This document shows, one piece after another, positions 1 to 16,142 of a stretch of DNA of 64,000 bases; position 1 is the first letter of the stretch, and every line of letters begins with the position of its first letter. The DNA is from Sipunculus nudus (taxonomy: Eukaryota > Annelida > Sipuncula > Golfingiida > Sipunculidae), in NCBI GenBank assembly GCA_026874595.1, contig CM049313.1, forward strand, positions 27,586,008 to 27,650,007, read 5' to 3'. The notes below the pieces were generated by a model. That model saw only the letters and a list, made by a program, of their open reading frames with translations, made no database searches and was not told the origin of the DNA. Made by a program: the position numbers and the translations under genes.

Positions 1-70
1 TATTAGTATATATTAGTTAAAAACAATTAAAACAATAATATTTATGGAAACATTTTTTACTTTTAATAAA

Positions 71-101
<31 letters not shown>

Positions 102-202
102 TTAATCTATGTATATATGTGTTAAGTTTGTATATTAGTATATATTAGTTAAAAACAATTAAAACAATAATATTTATGGAAACATTTTTGACTTTCAATG
201 AA

Positions 203-250
<48 letters not shown>

Positions 251-264
251 GATATTCATATTTT
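1..264. repeat. 132-bp tandem duplication with (AAT)n tracts
   Basis: Two adjacent copies start with the same TATTAGTATATATTAGTTAA string at 1 and 133. Both carry the motif TTTATGGAAACATTTTT and end in an AAT-type microsatellite, longer in the second copy (about 204-250). The copies differ by only a few bases. No coding potential. Confidence 0.8.
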
Positions 265-840
265 CATAAAAAATGCTGCTATTGAATGAACAAGTAATTA
301 ATTATACTTCTACTAATAAAAAAAAATAAAATGATCTACTTATAAAAATGTAATGTGCTAATATAGTAATAATAAAAAATAATAATAATAGAAATAAAAA
401 TTATCATTATTTTTAAGATTTTGTCTTATTACGTATTAAATTTAAGCAAATATAGCATTAATTAAATAAATGAATAATAATTAATTAATACCAACAATTA
501 CAATTATTATTCTGATAGTAATAATAATAAAAATAATATAATAACTGTATTAATAATAACTATGAAAAGCGTCAGATAGGAGATAAGTGTTCAAATTTGG
601 TGCCATATGGAACGTTAATCTAACCTGTGTTATTCCTGAGAACTTTTTTTTATAATTGTTGATGAACGCTCGAGGACATAGTAATAATGCTGCCCTTGAC
701 TATAAACAGAAAGAAAAACTATGGCCTCATGATATTAGTAGATTCAGTACGTTTATTTACTGACACCTATCTGATCAGGGAAATGACACATTGTTTATGC
801 CCACGGAAATCACAAAAAAACACGCCCTCCCTATTTACCG
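265..840. other. AT-rich stretch, nothing recognised
   Basis: Very AT-rich sequence with scattered AAT/ATT triplets and no ORF or motif that I can support as a gene. Confidence 0.6.
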
Positions 841-931
841 TAAGCATCCTAATGTGGGTACCCGTTACCTGTCCTAAATATACGTCACGTTATTGGACAC
901 GGGAACCAGTCTATACAGTCGTCACGTGTCA
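841..931 (+). promoter_or_regulatory. Probable promoter / 5' region of gene A
   Basis: The base composition turns GC-richer just before the first predicted coding exon. The segment contains an inverted CCAAT box (ATTGG near 893) and an E-box CACGTG at about 923; a second E-box-like CACATG lies just inside the exon. There is no clear TATA box. The promoter role is inferred from position and motifs. Confidence 0.35.
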
Positions 932-6476
<5,545 letters not shown>

Positions 6477-6478
<2 letters not shown>

Positions 6479-6482
6479 TAAA
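6477..6482 (+). terminator. Poly(A) signal AATAAA of gene A
   Basis: AATAAA overlaps the predicted stop codon of gene A. Such an extremely short 3' UTR is unusual but possible. The TG-rich sequence that follows (CATCTGTGTTAGTG) would suit a downstream element. Confidence 0.4.
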
Positions 6483-6725
6483 AGGTTCACATCTGTGTTA
6501 GTGCTTTGTTATTAGTTTTCAGTGTTTCAGATGAAAATACAGCCGCATGATATGGATTAGATACTTTCAGTCTTTACTATTATCGGTATTTGATTCCAGA
6601 TATATTGCACAATATATTGTGATATGGTTACAGATAGCATTAACATTGAAAAGAGATTGACTCAAGTTAACGCCCTAATGTTAAAACCACCAGGTGTTGA
6701 AAAATAAACGTCACTTCAGGGATAA

Positions 6726-7770
6726 ATGATATTTGGCGTTTTAAACTCGGTTCAAGCTGGAAAACGCGTTCAGGTGTTGGTGTTGATTCTAAAACTTGAA
6801 TATTCTACCAATACTATTAATTTTCTGGACACTACTATTAAACTAACCGACGGAAATATCCGGACTTCACTTTACCGTAAACCTACTGGTCGCCACAACT
6901 ATACATCCTGCAAGCTCTCATCCACCCCATGTCGGCAAATCTATCATCTATAGCCAAGCCCTAAGATACAACAGGATATGCTCAGAAAAAAAAACCGACA
7001 GGGATCAACAACTGCTAAAACTAAAGAAGGCATTCATCAACATGGGATACAAACGACATAACATAGATAAACAAAAAACCAAAGCCACCAAAATTCCACG
7101 TGAAAATTTACTGAAGAAAACCCCGAAAAAAGAACTGAACCGAATACCATTGGTTGTAACTTACTACCCGCATCTTAAACATTTAAAGAGAGATGCACAT
7201 GAGTTACAACCCCTTCTAACCGCGGACCCTGTTCTTTCTACAATCTATCCAGAACCACCCATATTGGCCTATAAACAACCAAGAAATCTTCGCAACCAGT
7301 TAGTAATATACAAAATCACCCCGAAAAACATTCAAAATGGTACGTTCCCATGTAAAAGACCACGCTGCCTTACGTGCCCACTTATTGTCCAAGGCGATAA
7401 TGTTCAAATTAACGGGAAAACATACACTATACATGGCAAATTTACATGCAGTAGCAAAGGAACCGTTTACCTGATTACATGTATTTTATGTCCGAAAGCC
7501 ATATACATCGGCGAAACTAGTCAAAGGTTAAGCATGAGAATAAATGGCCATAGGCACTCTATTAACTCAAATCAAAAACTCACTCCAGTGGGCACACACT
7601 TCTCACAAACTGGACACCATGCGGAGCTTAAGAGGATACACATACAAAAGGGAGATCTCATGGACACAAGGTTAAGACAAATTTGGGAATTTAAATTCAT
7701 TAATAAATTCAACTGTATACAAAATGGCCTCAATGAAGACGAAGGTTTCCTGGCACACTATAAGCATTAA
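6726..7770 (+). pseudogene. Penelope-like element, 3' part of RT plus GIY-YIG endonuclease
   Basis: The first ORF (6726-6953) carries the end of the reverse transcriptase (INFLDTTIKLTDGNIRTSLY then RKPT). After a stop or frameshift near 6953 the reading resumes and runs open from 7042 to a stop at 7768-7770. It then shows the Cys-rich linker CKRPRCLTCP and a GIY-YIG nuclease: VYLI at the first strand, YIGET at the second, an Arg in SQRLSMR, and a downstream GHRHS. This linker-plus-nuclease order is typical of endonuclease-bearing Penelope-like retroelements. The RT core lies upstream and is missing, so this is a 5'-truncated copy. The 242-residue nuclease ORF itself is intact, which implies a fairly recent insertion. 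Confidence 0.85.
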
Positions 7771-8021
7771 TCTCTATATAAAAATTATCCTTGTTAGCCA
7801 CTGGTGATCTTTCTATCTTTTTCCTCCCACTTTATTTTTACTTTGTTTCTGTCACTTCTTTTTTTTCCACTTTACCAATATGTTTTCATCTTTACCATGT
7901 TAAGTTTTCTCCCTTACCCTATAACCTGCACCTACTTCCCCAGTATTATTTCTATTTATTAGTTTGCCTACTATCATTATTATTATGATAATAATAATGT
8001 ATAAAGATGTCCGTGGTATTG
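7771..8021. other. Tail of the Penelope copy and junction to gypsy LTR
   Basis: Pyrimidine-rich, non-coding sequence that probably represents the 3' UTR of the Penelope-like copy. It ends in ATTATTATTATGATAATAATAATG. The last 20 bases (TAAAGATGTCCGTGG) still resemble the outer part of the neighbouring LTR, so the LTR may begin a little before 8022. Confidence 0.4.
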
Positions 8022-8694
8022 TGTTAACAAATAATTCTAATTTATTCTTAAAACAACCCTAACATTACAATACACTGAATCAATACAATTACACAGTATA
8101 ACAACAGTACAATAGCAAATCAATACAATTACACTGTTAAATAAATAAAGTGTACAGTACCTGGATACCACCACTGTCACAGCAACAACAAGTCCTTTAA
8201 AACCAATCATCCACGTAAACAATTCAAATAGTCCAAAGTAAAGCTCTTGTAATAATCCCGAAAGCAAACTGGAGACAGGCCGCAATAAATCTGCATAGAG
8301 TTCGTAGAATCCCTTACACTACTGCAATTATCCGATAGGTCCCAAACTAACTCAGGCTCTTCCGTGTCCGCTGGAATATTTCTCTTTCCTCTTCTACTCT
8401 CGGCTCTAAACACAGCCCCTATTTATAAATTTTCATCCGAACATTCTAGAACTTCTATTTCACGAACAATCTAAAGAACCCAAGAATACATAATACACAC
8501 GCCCAAACATAACAAGACACGCGTTCATAGAGCGCGACCAGCCCAGAAAGTTCCAGATTAGCACTGTGTCTATACACGCCAGACCCTACACGTGGGCCGG
8601 GCCAGCTCGCGCGTCTCCCATGGCAACGGACAATGCTAGCGTTGCAGAGACACATGTAAGACTGCTGCACACAATAAAGGAGAACCCTGTAACA
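8022..8694 (-). mobile_element. 3' LTR (gypsy family 1), end-truncated
   Basis: Read on the minus strand it starts TGTTACAGGG right after a polypurine tract, has a TATA-like TTTATAAATAGGGGC, and ends AATTATTTGTTAACA. Related copies at 23.3-24.0 kb and 34.4-35.1 kb continue about 100-140 bases further to a GGTTCCGTAACA-type end, so the outer U5 end is missing here. The fit to TG...CA at this truncated end is therefore partly coincidental. Confidence 0.75.
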
Positions 8695-8705
8695 TTCCCC
8701 CTCCT
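8695..8705 (-). promoter_or_regulatory. Polypurine tract of gypsy family 1
   Basis: On the minus strand AGGAGGGGGAA abuts TGTTACAGGG, the expected arrangement of a plus-strand primer site next to a 3' LTR. This fixes the orientation and the LTR start. Confidence 0.75.
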
Positions 8706-8837
8706 GTAAGGAAAAAGAATGTTTTCTCAAAAACTTTCTTTTTGCGATCACAACCACTAAATTGTTACAATATTTAAAAAAATCATCTTATTTACAATAT
8801 TACATAAACATCTTGTTTACAACATTTCATAAACATC

Positions 8838-9285
8838 TCGATAAGCAATCAGCAAGTATATGGTCTTTCCCTTTATTGTGTCTGGTTTCAAGATTGTAAT
8901 CCTGTTAAAACAAACTCCATCTCAACAATCTTTGATTTTTACACTTCAATTTGTTCAAGAACGTGAGGGGATTGTGATCACTGAAGACAATGATAGGCTT
9001 GACTGATGAAGTGACATAAACTTCAAAATGTTGCAATGCCAAAATTAAAGCCAAACATTCTTTTTCAATAGTGGAGTAGTTTTTCTGGTTTGCATTAAAC
9101 TTTCTTGAAAAATAGAAAATGGGTTGATCTATGCCATCACTGCCTTCTTGTAACAACACAGCACCAGCAACAGTATCACTAGCATCTACAGCTAACTTAA
9201 AAGGTACAGACAAGTCTGGATCGAGCTGCTAAAACTGGTGAACTTTGCAGAATTGCTTTCAAATTCTGAATGCATTTTCACACTG
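8838..9285 (-). pseudogene. Gypsy family 1 pol fragment (RNase H)
   Basis: The minus strand encodes a Ty3/gypsy RNase H. It has FKLAVDASDTVAGAVL with the first catalytic Asp, a YFSRKFNANQKNYSTIEKE segment around the catalytic Glu, FSDHNPL with the next Asp, and a C-terminal part NLETRHNKGKDHILADCLSR. Upstream residues resembling the RT-RNase H connection (CENAF) are broken by stops and shifts. No integrase lies between RNase H and the polypurine tract, so a large internal deletion has occurred. The fragment ends abruptly at about 9285, where sequence of the opposite orientation begins. Confidence 0.85.
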
Positions 9286-9290
9286 AACAT

Positions 9291-9308
9291 TGTGGGCTCG
9301 TCCGGGAG
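9291..9308 (+). promoter_or_regulatory. tRNA primer-binding-site-like sequence
   Basis: TGTGGGCTCGTCCGGGAG closely resembles the tRNA-Pro primer site known from gammaretroviruses (TGGGGGCTCGTCCGGGAT) and lies about 110 bases before a gag-like start. A preceding 5' LTR is absent. The tRNA assignment is from general knowledge and not tested. Confidence 0.5.
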
Positions 9309-9418
9309 GCTTAATAGTTTTAAAAATTTATTAGGCCTTGAATTAGACACATTGTTTACATAACATTGTTTACAAGATTTATATCAGTGTTTTTTTGTTA
9401 TTATTTTAACATCTTAAA

Positions 9419-9689
9419 ATGGCAGATTTCAAACCTGAGACATTTGTTGAAGATCCCGACCCTGATCAACTTGAACAGTTGACAAAGGAACAGTCGTTGC
9501 GTTTGGGACAACCCTTAGGCTAAGTGTGAAAAAAACTTTGAGAAGCCTGATATCATTGCTAAAATCATGCAAGATCTAGTCAGCAAAGGTTTAATTGAAG
9601 AGAGTGAAGTGGAAATGTACAGCTTTGCCATGCAGAATTAAAAAAAATTAGAAATGCGACATGAGCTAGCATTAAAACAATTAGAATGA
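9419..9689 (+). pseudogene. Gypsy family 1 gag N-terminus, broken
   Basis: ATG at 9419 opens MADFKPETF then VEDPDPDQLEQL, an acidic N-terminus of a type I associate with invertebrate gypsy gag proteins. The frame stops after LGQPLG, then continues shifted (IIAKIMQDLVSKGLIEESEV) with more stops and a Lys/Glu-rich stretch. It leads straight into a piece of the same family's LTR, so the rest of gag and all of pol are deleted. Confidence 0.6.
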
Positions 9690-9788
9690 GAAAAACATAG
9701 AGAAGATAGAGGAGAGAAAAATATTTCAGCGGACACGGAAGAGTGTGAGTCATTTTTTGGGACCTATCCGATAATTGCAGTAGTTTCA
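9690..9788 (+). mobile_element. LTR fragment of gypsy family 1 at the edge of the inverted repeat
   Basis: CAGCGGACACGGAAGAG and CCTATCCGATAATTGCAGTAG match the reverse complement of the LTR at 8294-8400 with few differences. The match stops exactly where the giant inverted repeat begins (9789). Confidence 0.75.
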
Positions 9789-10756
9789 GCAGAACGACAT
9801 ATCCAGCGGGGCTTTCTTGGCAACGGGTCGCCATTTGACATGTGTTCATATATTAGGCTTACTCCGTTACTCCATCAACCAACGCAGGGGTCAGTGGGGG
9901 AATGTGATCAGTCGTGTGTGTCCAAGCAATTATTTTTAAAGTTCTCAATGAATTTCGATAAAATGTGTGGACGGATGTTCCATGGTAGAAGTAAAAAAAA
10001 ATTATCATTTTAAAACAATCCTTAACCTTTCTGCCTGCTGCATCGTTCTTTCTTCCATACAACGTCTCCCACAATATACCGATCGGCCCTAAATCCAGTC
10101 ACGTTCTTTGGTTCACGCTTCCACATAATTTTTATTAAAACTGATATTTTTTTTTATATTTTGTGGACAAGAAAGATACCTTTAACTATCATGGGTTCTT
10201 GTGAGTAACAGACGCCGTCATGTTGTCATGGTGACGTCGCCATCATGGAAGTTGATTGAAATGTGAGATCACTGCCATAATAACGGGGTCGTCACAAGCT
10301 GATGTTTGCCGACTGGGAATGCCTCCCTCAGCGGTCTCAGGAGGATTAGCTCGTGTGGTCCACTGCCAACCTGGCCTCTTGGCTAGCTCTTTTTGTTGTT
10401 TGCTGGCCTGGTTGTAAAAGAGTGGCTTCGCCGATCCTAATATATTTTACTTTAATTTCTTAGTCGAGTCAAAATAGCTATTCGGCGGACAGGTCTCACA
10501 ATTAACAGTCCTCAACCCTGGTATAATGTGTAATGGTGGGACATGGATATTAAATTTTGAGGCGAGTCTGGGTGTGGATATAGGCGTGCGGGAGATTTGC
10601 GCTTCGTTCGTGTCTTCTAGTTAATTTCATGAAATTAGCTCGTGCAGAACTATTGTATATACTTTTTTACAGTCCAGTCACAGAGTAGATATTTTTAATT
10701 AATGAAATGAAGCAATGAAAAACAATTTGTAGACCTTGCTAACATTTTCGTTTCAG
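9789..10756. other. Copied intron 2 segment of gene C
   Basis: This corresponds to 59280-60247 on the right, which is intronic in the gene C model. It contains a short ORF (minus strand, 9859-10074) and GC-richer stretches near 10200-10400 but nothing that I recognise as coding. Confidence 0.5.
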
Positions 10757-11413
10757 ATATACCAGATGTCCACTCTTTATGCAGACAATCAACTTCGCTA
10801 CCACAAGCCATTCAGCTGGTCCATGCTGGGCGCTTACATAAACGAACGTGGAAAAGGTGTTACTTTCACCTTGGCTCTAGAACAAAGAGAGAAGCATGGT
10901 GTCTACGTTGCTCGCATTAATTCCGTTCAAGAAGTGCAATATTCAGTGAACCGAGTACTCTATCCAAAACCAAACGTGAAATGGTTGATCCTCATCGCAA
11001 ATAGTATGACACGGTCCTGCTTGTTCTTTCGAAACTGGTGGAAGAAAATAAGCAGTTTTATATGGCAAACCACCAGCGTCTTGCTCGTTGTGCAAGAGTC
11101 ACATGGTCATATGCTAAACTGTACAAGCCGGTGGTTGGACGAATCACACGGTGACGTCATATACTTAGGTTCCCGAGCGGAGCGAAGGAATGAAGTGAGG
11201 CTAGCTGTAAACTATATTCAAAATAATTACGGCAGCGCTGTAGTCTATTTCCAGTGTGCAACCGCACAGCCATCGTCAGATGACATCCACGCTTGCTTTA
11301 CGGTAGGGGCGTTTGGACTAGAGCAAGCAACCGACCTCTCAGGCAGCGCGTGTGACCGAGGAAAACCACGATGTCTCAGTGTCAGCTCGTCACACCGGGC
11401 CCATGTAGTATAG
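10757..11413 (+). pseudogene. Orphan copy of gene C exon 3
   Basis: An acceptor TTTTCGTTTCAG precedes ATATACCAGATGTCC. The frame then stays open for about 218 residues (IYQMSTLYADNQLRYHKPFSW at the start, then LGAYINERGKGVTFTLALEQ). The protein is the same as in the right-arm copy. Exons 1 and 2 are not present left of the arm, so this copy cannot make the same transcript. The codons after about 11000 look less coding-like, so the true exon end is uncertain. No family recognised. Confidence 0.5.
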
Positions 11414-11835
11414 GTTTAATACTGCAACCATGCACTAACCAGCGCTGAACAAAGAAGCCCTTTGGGAGGGTTAGGGGTTTACAAGGATTCTGTGTTTGAT
11501 AGGATGCCATTTTCAATGCAAGGACTCTAATGAAGGGTCTAATTAGGCCTATAGGTCGGCCAAGAGGCATGTGTTTTAGTGTTGGTTTTTATAATTACCG
11601 GGTTTTGATGCGACTGTGTGGAGGAGTAGGGAGACAACTTTAATGAATGGATTCTTTACCATTGCGAGAACGGGACATTTATTTTTACTGAACTTTTACT
11701 TTTGCTGAACCTTCGTCATTCACGGGAGATGACCTATGATACAACCATGGCAACTCTGGTTGTATTCCATAAGTTTACTCCTGCATGGGAAGGATGTCTT
11801 TTTGGCGTATCTTCATGAAAGGGTCTAATTTCAAC

Positions 11836-11839
<4 letters not shown>

Positions 11840-11887
<48 letters not shown>

Positions 11888-11898
11888 TTATATATAGG
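11840..11898. repeat. (TA)n microsatellite
   Basis: TA repeats with TTTATTTA interruptions near 11881-11892. The counterpart lies at about 58140-58195 in the right arm, with a slightly different length. Confidence 0.9.
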
Positions 11899-12096
11899 CC
11901 AATATGTCCAAACTTTGAATACCCTCCCACGCCTACGATTCATCCCCCACCATTTCATTAAATGTTTCCAGGAAAACCAAACATGTACCTAGACGTACGC
12001 TCGTTTTCTTATTAATCATTTTAAAAAGGCACTACCTACCCTTTAATACCTTTATGAATTAATACATGAAGTACAAACAGTAAGAGTGATTGTCCT
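11899..12096. other. Non-coding arm sequence
   Basis: No gene or repeat recognised. Confidence 0.5.
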
Positions 12097-12194
12097 TGCA
12101 CAGACCCGGCAGCCCCCAATAAAGATAAGTAAACAACACTGTTGTTTGTGTGGCAAAATTAATCAACTTTATTGGGGTCTGCCGGGACTGTGCA
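12097..12194. mobile_element. 98-bp fold-back element
   Basis: TGCACAGACCCGGCAGCCCC at the left and GGGGTCTGCCGGGACTGTGCA at the right form a 28-bp inverted repeat with about two mismatches around a 42-bp loop. Both stem arms contain AATAAAG or its complement. It may be a miniature inverted-repeat element. No flanking target duplication is obvious. Confidence 0.6.
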
Positions 12195-13104
12195 TGGTCG
12201 ACATTCATGCTGGAGTTCACCTCCGAATGCTAGGGGGGATTCCTTGCCCATGCCAAATGAGACTTCCGTTTTACAAGATCCTTGAAAAAATGGCATCCAC
12301 TAACAGGCGAACTGGTGCATAGCAAAGCAGTAGCAGCACCTGGGGTCTGTTTGAGAGACTTAGTACCTTCGACTTGTTGAATGTTTCAGCTTCCTCATAC
12401 ATGCTTTGACATCTTGTTTGTTGACTTAATGATGAAATATTGAAATTGAAACAGTCTTCGGAAAAAAAGAAAAATATTATCGTACAGTTAAATAGAATAA
12501 ACAGTGTGTGAATATAAACAAGGACTTATTTTTCGTTGCCGCTCGTGAACAGGCTATATTCATAACGATACCTTAAACTATATATATATATTATAGTTAA
12601 CTAACAAGATAATTGTTTAATACCTTCGACCTCGTTTTACCTACTTCGTTTTAAGGAAGATTATTACCGATTACAAATGTATACGTATATGTATGAAGAA
12701 AATAAGCCTTTTATAATACGTCAAGATGTATACATGCCAGATATCAGACATTGTTAGAGCCATATTAGAAATGACCCATATTAAACCAAAATAACCAATG
12801 AAACCTATAAAGCAAATTATAGACAAAATAAAGTAACCGCACATATGGAAAAGTAATCTAAGCAACCATATACTTATTCCAATTAAACGTGCGTGAGCAA
12901 TACCATCTAGAAAATTCAGATTAGCAATTAGAGTTTAACATTAATTAATTGGGTACTCGTTGGCCTTTGTCAATGTTGTTTAACACATTTTAAAGTTTTT
13001 ATTGGTTTGTCTCTTTATTTCATCTGATCCTTTATACTTTAGGATAAATACTAGAAGTAATTTTTTTGTGCTTGGTCTCTTCCGCTCATTTCTGATGTTC
13101 ACCT

Positions 13105-13109
<5 letters not shown>

Positions 13110-13193
<84 letters not shown>
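13110..13193. repeat. (TA)n microsatellite with AAG interruption
   Basis: TA repeat broken by AAG near 13140. The right-arm copy (56831-56922) is 6 bp longer, one of the few length differences between arms. Confidence 0.95.
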
Positions 13194-13195
<2 letters not shown>

Positions 13196-13321
13196 AAGTT
13201 CTATTTTTATTTATATATCAGTTTACAGAAAAAGATTTGTGTCCAGATAATTTTTGCTATAGATTCTCCGTTATTCCTCCTTTTCCTCTAGAAGAGTCTT
13301 TATTTGCTAAGTTAAATACCT

Positions 13322-13640
13322 CCGGTAGGATCTACATTCTGTAATAATCGAAATTTGTTGGTTCGTTTGTCTGTAGCAAATTTACTCAAAAGTTATGAAC
13401 CGATTATGATGAAATTTTGTGGAGGGCCAAAAAGAACAGTCTATAGGAGGTAACCTGGATCATCGTGTCTTTATTTTTGTAATACAAGTGACCCATAGGC
13501 CATGACGATAACCTGACTAGCATGACATTATAGCCTATAACATTAACAAAGGAATTTTATTTTTTGAAAACCAAATTTAGATTAACTTTAGATATCTTTA
13601 TCTTGACCTTTGACCTTCTGACATCTCTGATTTCGTTAAC
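13322..13640. repeat. Degenerate dispersed repeat with AGGTCA motifs
   Basis: The segment around GTTGGTTCGTTTGTCTGTAG and TTATGAACCGATTATGATGA, followed by TTGACCTTTGACCTTC at 13602-13617, resembles the repeated material at 20.3-21.4 kb and 32.2 kb. I take it to be an old non-autonomous repeat; its ends are unclear. Confidence 0.4.
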
Positions 13641-13729
13641 TGATACAGCTGATTTCGTTAATTGATGCAGCAACTTATGAAACAATCAATAAGCCCACAA
13701 GGTTTCACTGACTCTTACACTGTTAAAAG

Positions 13730-13802
13730 TTGCACGTAAAATAACGGTGCTTTGCACTGGCAGCAAAGTTGACAGTGCAATGCACCGTTATTTTACGTGC
13801 AA
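13730..13802. repeat. Subterminal hairpin of the CACTA-like element
   Basis: TTGCACGTAAAATAACGGTG and CACCGTTATTTTACGTGCAA form about 30-bp near-perfect arms around a 13-base loop. Further direct and inverted copies of CCGTTATTTTAC follow to about 13950 and recur at 19590-19602 near the other end. Subterminal repeats like these are typical transposase-binding sites in CACTA elements. Confidence 0.8.
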
Positions 13803-13959
13803 AGAAATAACGCAGTGCGTTAAATAACGTCGCATTGCACCGTAATTTTACAGCTTTTGGGACGTAAATAAACGGTGCTTAGCCACGGGAAATAACGGGC
13901 ATCTGTTATTTTTTACCGGACAATATGCCGTTATTTTACAGTGCTAAGAGACGTGAATA

Positions 13960-15286
13960 AAAAGTGATTTAAACTGGAATCAGGGCATTGCACCATTATT
14001 TCACGGTGCTTTGATATTAAGAATAACAAAACATTGTTACTTTATAATAAATAAAAGTGCTTTGCACTTGGAGCTATACACTGTTACAGGTTTCCATAAT
14101 CTTTCTCAAAACGTTTCTGTCTTGTCACTCCGGACGAACCCTTTATTTGTATCTGTGTACTTCAGGTTTCTCATAACATGTTTTTTAGATTTTACCAGTA
14201 AAAATATTACGAACGAAGTCAGACCTCCTTATGATGATAGAGTTGTAACTTTCTGTTTGACAGTCAAGTGTCCCGAAAATCAAATCAGGATATCCACAGA
14301 GGGTAATGCATCTTGGCTAATTTGGGAAATGGCATTAAAAATGCATGCTCACACATAATATCACAACACTTCTTTATTGTATGAAATATTCAACAGATCA
14401 TCAACATGTACAACACGTGTACTTAATGTATATAGTTATTCAGATTATACTGATCTTCCAAAAGGCTTCATTTGGAAGCAAACATATTTAAACATTTTGA
14501 CCACACTGCATGGCAGTTAAATCGTCTCCAACTAAACATATAAAATTTGGCAAATTAGTACAATATTTATATTATTAATGCTGTGTGTTATCTCATTAAG
14601 GTTGCTGATCTTTTTAACAATGGGGCCCAAATCTATTTATAATGTATCTTTGAAAAATAGATAAAAGTGCATCAATAAATTTATAGTGTTGTAAATTAAT
14701 GGTATCTTTAAAAGATGGTCAGAACACAAGTCAAACAACTGAAATGGATTTAACTTATATGTCACCAAATCTTTCTACAGTAAAGGCATCTACTTTGTGT
14801 GAAGCTTCTGATAATGAATTCCAAATTAAAGGTCCTTGGTAAATAAATGATTTTTGCATCAATTAAATTCGAACTGGAGGGAGTTGAAGAGAATGCCTAC
14901 ACTGTAACAAGGGTGCAAATGTAAACGTTTTTCCATAAAAATAATAAGATAATTACTTATAATTACCTGATTTAATTAAGGTACTTAAACACAATAATAT
15001 TAAAAGTGAAATAGTCGTTAACTGATATTTCCTATATTGTTGATATATTATAGAGGAAAATGCAGCATTAAAACATTAAATCTGACCAACCAGCTCTATT
15101 GACAGTGGGAGGGCAGTTAGAGGTGCATTCAATTACCCCAAAATCAAGAAACCTGAAGGTCTTTTTAGTCCCTTGGGATACTCCAGGGTAAATATCCAAA
15201 ATGACGCATAGCAAGCCTCCAGTGGAAGTAGAAATAACTTGCATGGGTTGACAGTTTCTGGCCATCCACCATATGTTACAGTGATG
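13960..15286. other. Element interior without recognised gene
   Basis: AT-rich DNA downstream of gene B. A 115-residue plus-strand ORF at 14011-14358 has no supporting features. I see nothing else. Confidence 0.5.
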
Positions 15287-16086
15287 TTACAGTCCCCATC
15301 TTGAACATTCCCAGGTGTTGGAGATCTCATTCCCTGCATACAAAATAATAAACAGAAAAGAGAGATTGTAAATGTAAGAAACATGAGAGAAATATGCAAG
15401 AATATAGTTCAGTGCAATTATCCCTTTAATTTTTATATTTTTTTAGATTTTTTCAAAGTCTGACGCTCTATCACTTTACATTACAGAAAATAAACTTTTG
15501 TTCTTTCTTCACAAAATTTAAACAATAACTACAAAAATAGTTTTCTTATGGTTAATGGGAACCTTTAGAAGTGAAATAATTATACATTATTATATCAAAT
15601 ATATCTTTACATTTACATTACAGACAATAACTGGCCAAGATTTTGTTCTATCTCCACAAAAAATTAACAATTTCAACATTTTTCTTTATATATGTATTTA
15701 CTTTAAAAAAGGTTAAAACTATCTTTAATACTTGCTGAATATATTAACACAAATATAATAGTTTTGAAAGAATTACCTCTCCTCCATCTGCAATCCCATA
15801 TTATCCTTGCATTCTCCAAACAGTGAAGGCAGTATCCTGTATATAGGAGCTTTGCTTCTGCAAATACAAATACACAGACAATGCATGCATATATATATAT
15901 GCGACGACGTTATATATATATATAAGGACGACGTTAGCTTCATTCTAACCACATTCACCTGATGATCGGGTCGCATCCCGTGAAACGGACTGTTGTGAAT
16001 TAACAGTGTTGTTTTTCTTCAGAGTTATACCGCTCTGGTCTAGCTTGTAGGCCATAGAGCACTTTACATCGGAGGGTAACACTACC

Positions 16087-16142
<56 letters not shown>

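Noticed and set aside
10736-11413. Complete 225-residue single-exon gene
   Set aside because: The first seven residues come from an intron 3' end (TTTCGTTTCAG). The right-arm copy shows that it is an internal exon of gene C.
15133-15399. 88-residue minus-strand ORF as a transposase domain
   Set aside because: No catalytic motif, and its start lies in an intron. The neighbouring splice acceptor fits a different frame ending gene B.
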